64,000 nucleotides of DNA from Acidovorax sp. sif1233. Lineage in GTDB: Bacteria; Pseudomonadota; Gammaproteobacteria; Burkholderiales; Burkholderiaceae_C. The stretch lies in contig NZ_JAHUWZ010000001.1 of the NCBI RefSeq assembly GCF_019218755.1, positions 1,518,250-1,582,249 of the forward strand, given 5' to 3'. Positions 63,872-64,000 of the stretch are shown here, piece by piece (position 1 is the first letter of the stretch; each line of letters opens with the position of its first letter). The notes below the pieces were generated by a model, which was not told the origin of the DNA, made no database searches, and saw only the letters and a program-made list of their open reading frames with translations. The translations under genes and the position numbers were made by a program.

Positions 63872-64000
63872 TGTGAATCGCCCCGGGTTTTCTAGACACC
63901 TCTGAGCCTCAAACCTGAGGCCCAATAGGAGGTGCCATGAGTAAGCAAAGATACCCCGAAGAATTCAAGACCGAAGCGGTCAAACAGATCACCGAGCGTG
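63872..64000 (+). mobile_element. Left end of an IS3-family insertion sequence (cut by window edge)
   Basis: TGAATCGCCCCGGGTTTTCT resembles the left inverted repeat of IS3-family (IS51/IS407-like) elements, followed after 45 bases by the first transposase frame. The right end lies outside the window. Confidence 0.6.
63937..64000 (+). CDS. IS3-family transposase OrfA, partial
   Basis: ATG at 63937 with AATAGGAGG ahead. The visible N-terminus MSKQRYPEEFKTEAVKQITE is the classic opening of IS3-family OrfA (HTH_Tnp_1, DUF-free DNA-binding part). It runs off the window, so length, frameshift and OrfB cannot be checked. Confidence 0.88.
   Translation, partial: MSKQRYPEEFKTEAVKQITER

Overview
The window is a high-GC bacterial chromosome segment, most likely from the family Comamonadaceae (Acidovorax-like, Betaproteobacteria). 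The reasons are the gene content (Bug-type solute receptors, AtuA-family pairs, many LysR regulators), the house-keeping order rimP-nusA-infB-rbfA-truB-typA, and about nine copies of a short dispersed repeat carrying the words AGCGCT and ATAGCTAT, which I recall as typical of this family. No rRNA, tRNA or CRISPR array was found.

Layout. 59-3501: an overlapping gene pair, an HTH protein with a degenerate ATPase-like region and a membrane AAA ATPase whose outer domain looks like a type IV pilin head. 3587-10419: a VOC protein, then a LysR-controlled catabolic cluster (AtuA-like pair, Bug receptor, Abhydrolase_10-like lipoprotein) interrupted by a 272-bp nested palindromic element. 10648-25640: accessory metabolism and regulators, mostly regulator/enzyme pairs (LysR/MBL-like, LysR/EamA exporter, AraC/hydrolase, Rrf2/FAD reductase, TetR/two unknown genes, LysR/tautomerase), plus a methyltransferase. 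25694-28038: a cupin gene, a decayed duplicate of that methyltransferase, and a lower-GC SEC-C gene that looks foreign. 28302-36267: a sugar operon with a ROK regulator, an RbsABC-like importer, a sugar phosphate isomerase, a Gfo/Idh/MocA dehydrogenase and an acetyltransferase. 36307-41143: a MocR regulator and c-type cytochromes with a thioredoxin-like protein. 41290-49806: the conserved translation/transcription operon, with a promoter followed at once by a strong terminator hairpin. 49875-56156: an exporter, an enoyl-CoA hydratase-like gene, an ECF sigma/anti-sigma pair with a lipoprotein, smpB, ratA, rnfH and a DUF4124 protein. 56267-60206: guaB and guaA separated by a Phd/VapC toxin-antitoxin module. 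60425-64000: the start of a genomic island at the 3' end of guaA, with a tyrosine integrase, an AT-rich unknown gene, an AlpA-like regulator, an HTH protein with an acidic tail, and the left end of an IS3-type insertion sequence.

Themes. Short palindromic repeats repeatedly touch coding sequence: they lie in frame inside truB, an enoyl-CoA hydratase gene and an ABC ATPase, and they supply the C-terminal codons or the stop codon of at least four other genes. The most promising undescribed system is the pilin-like AAA ATPase with its HTH pseudo-ATPase partner. The guaA-linked island is the second place to look.
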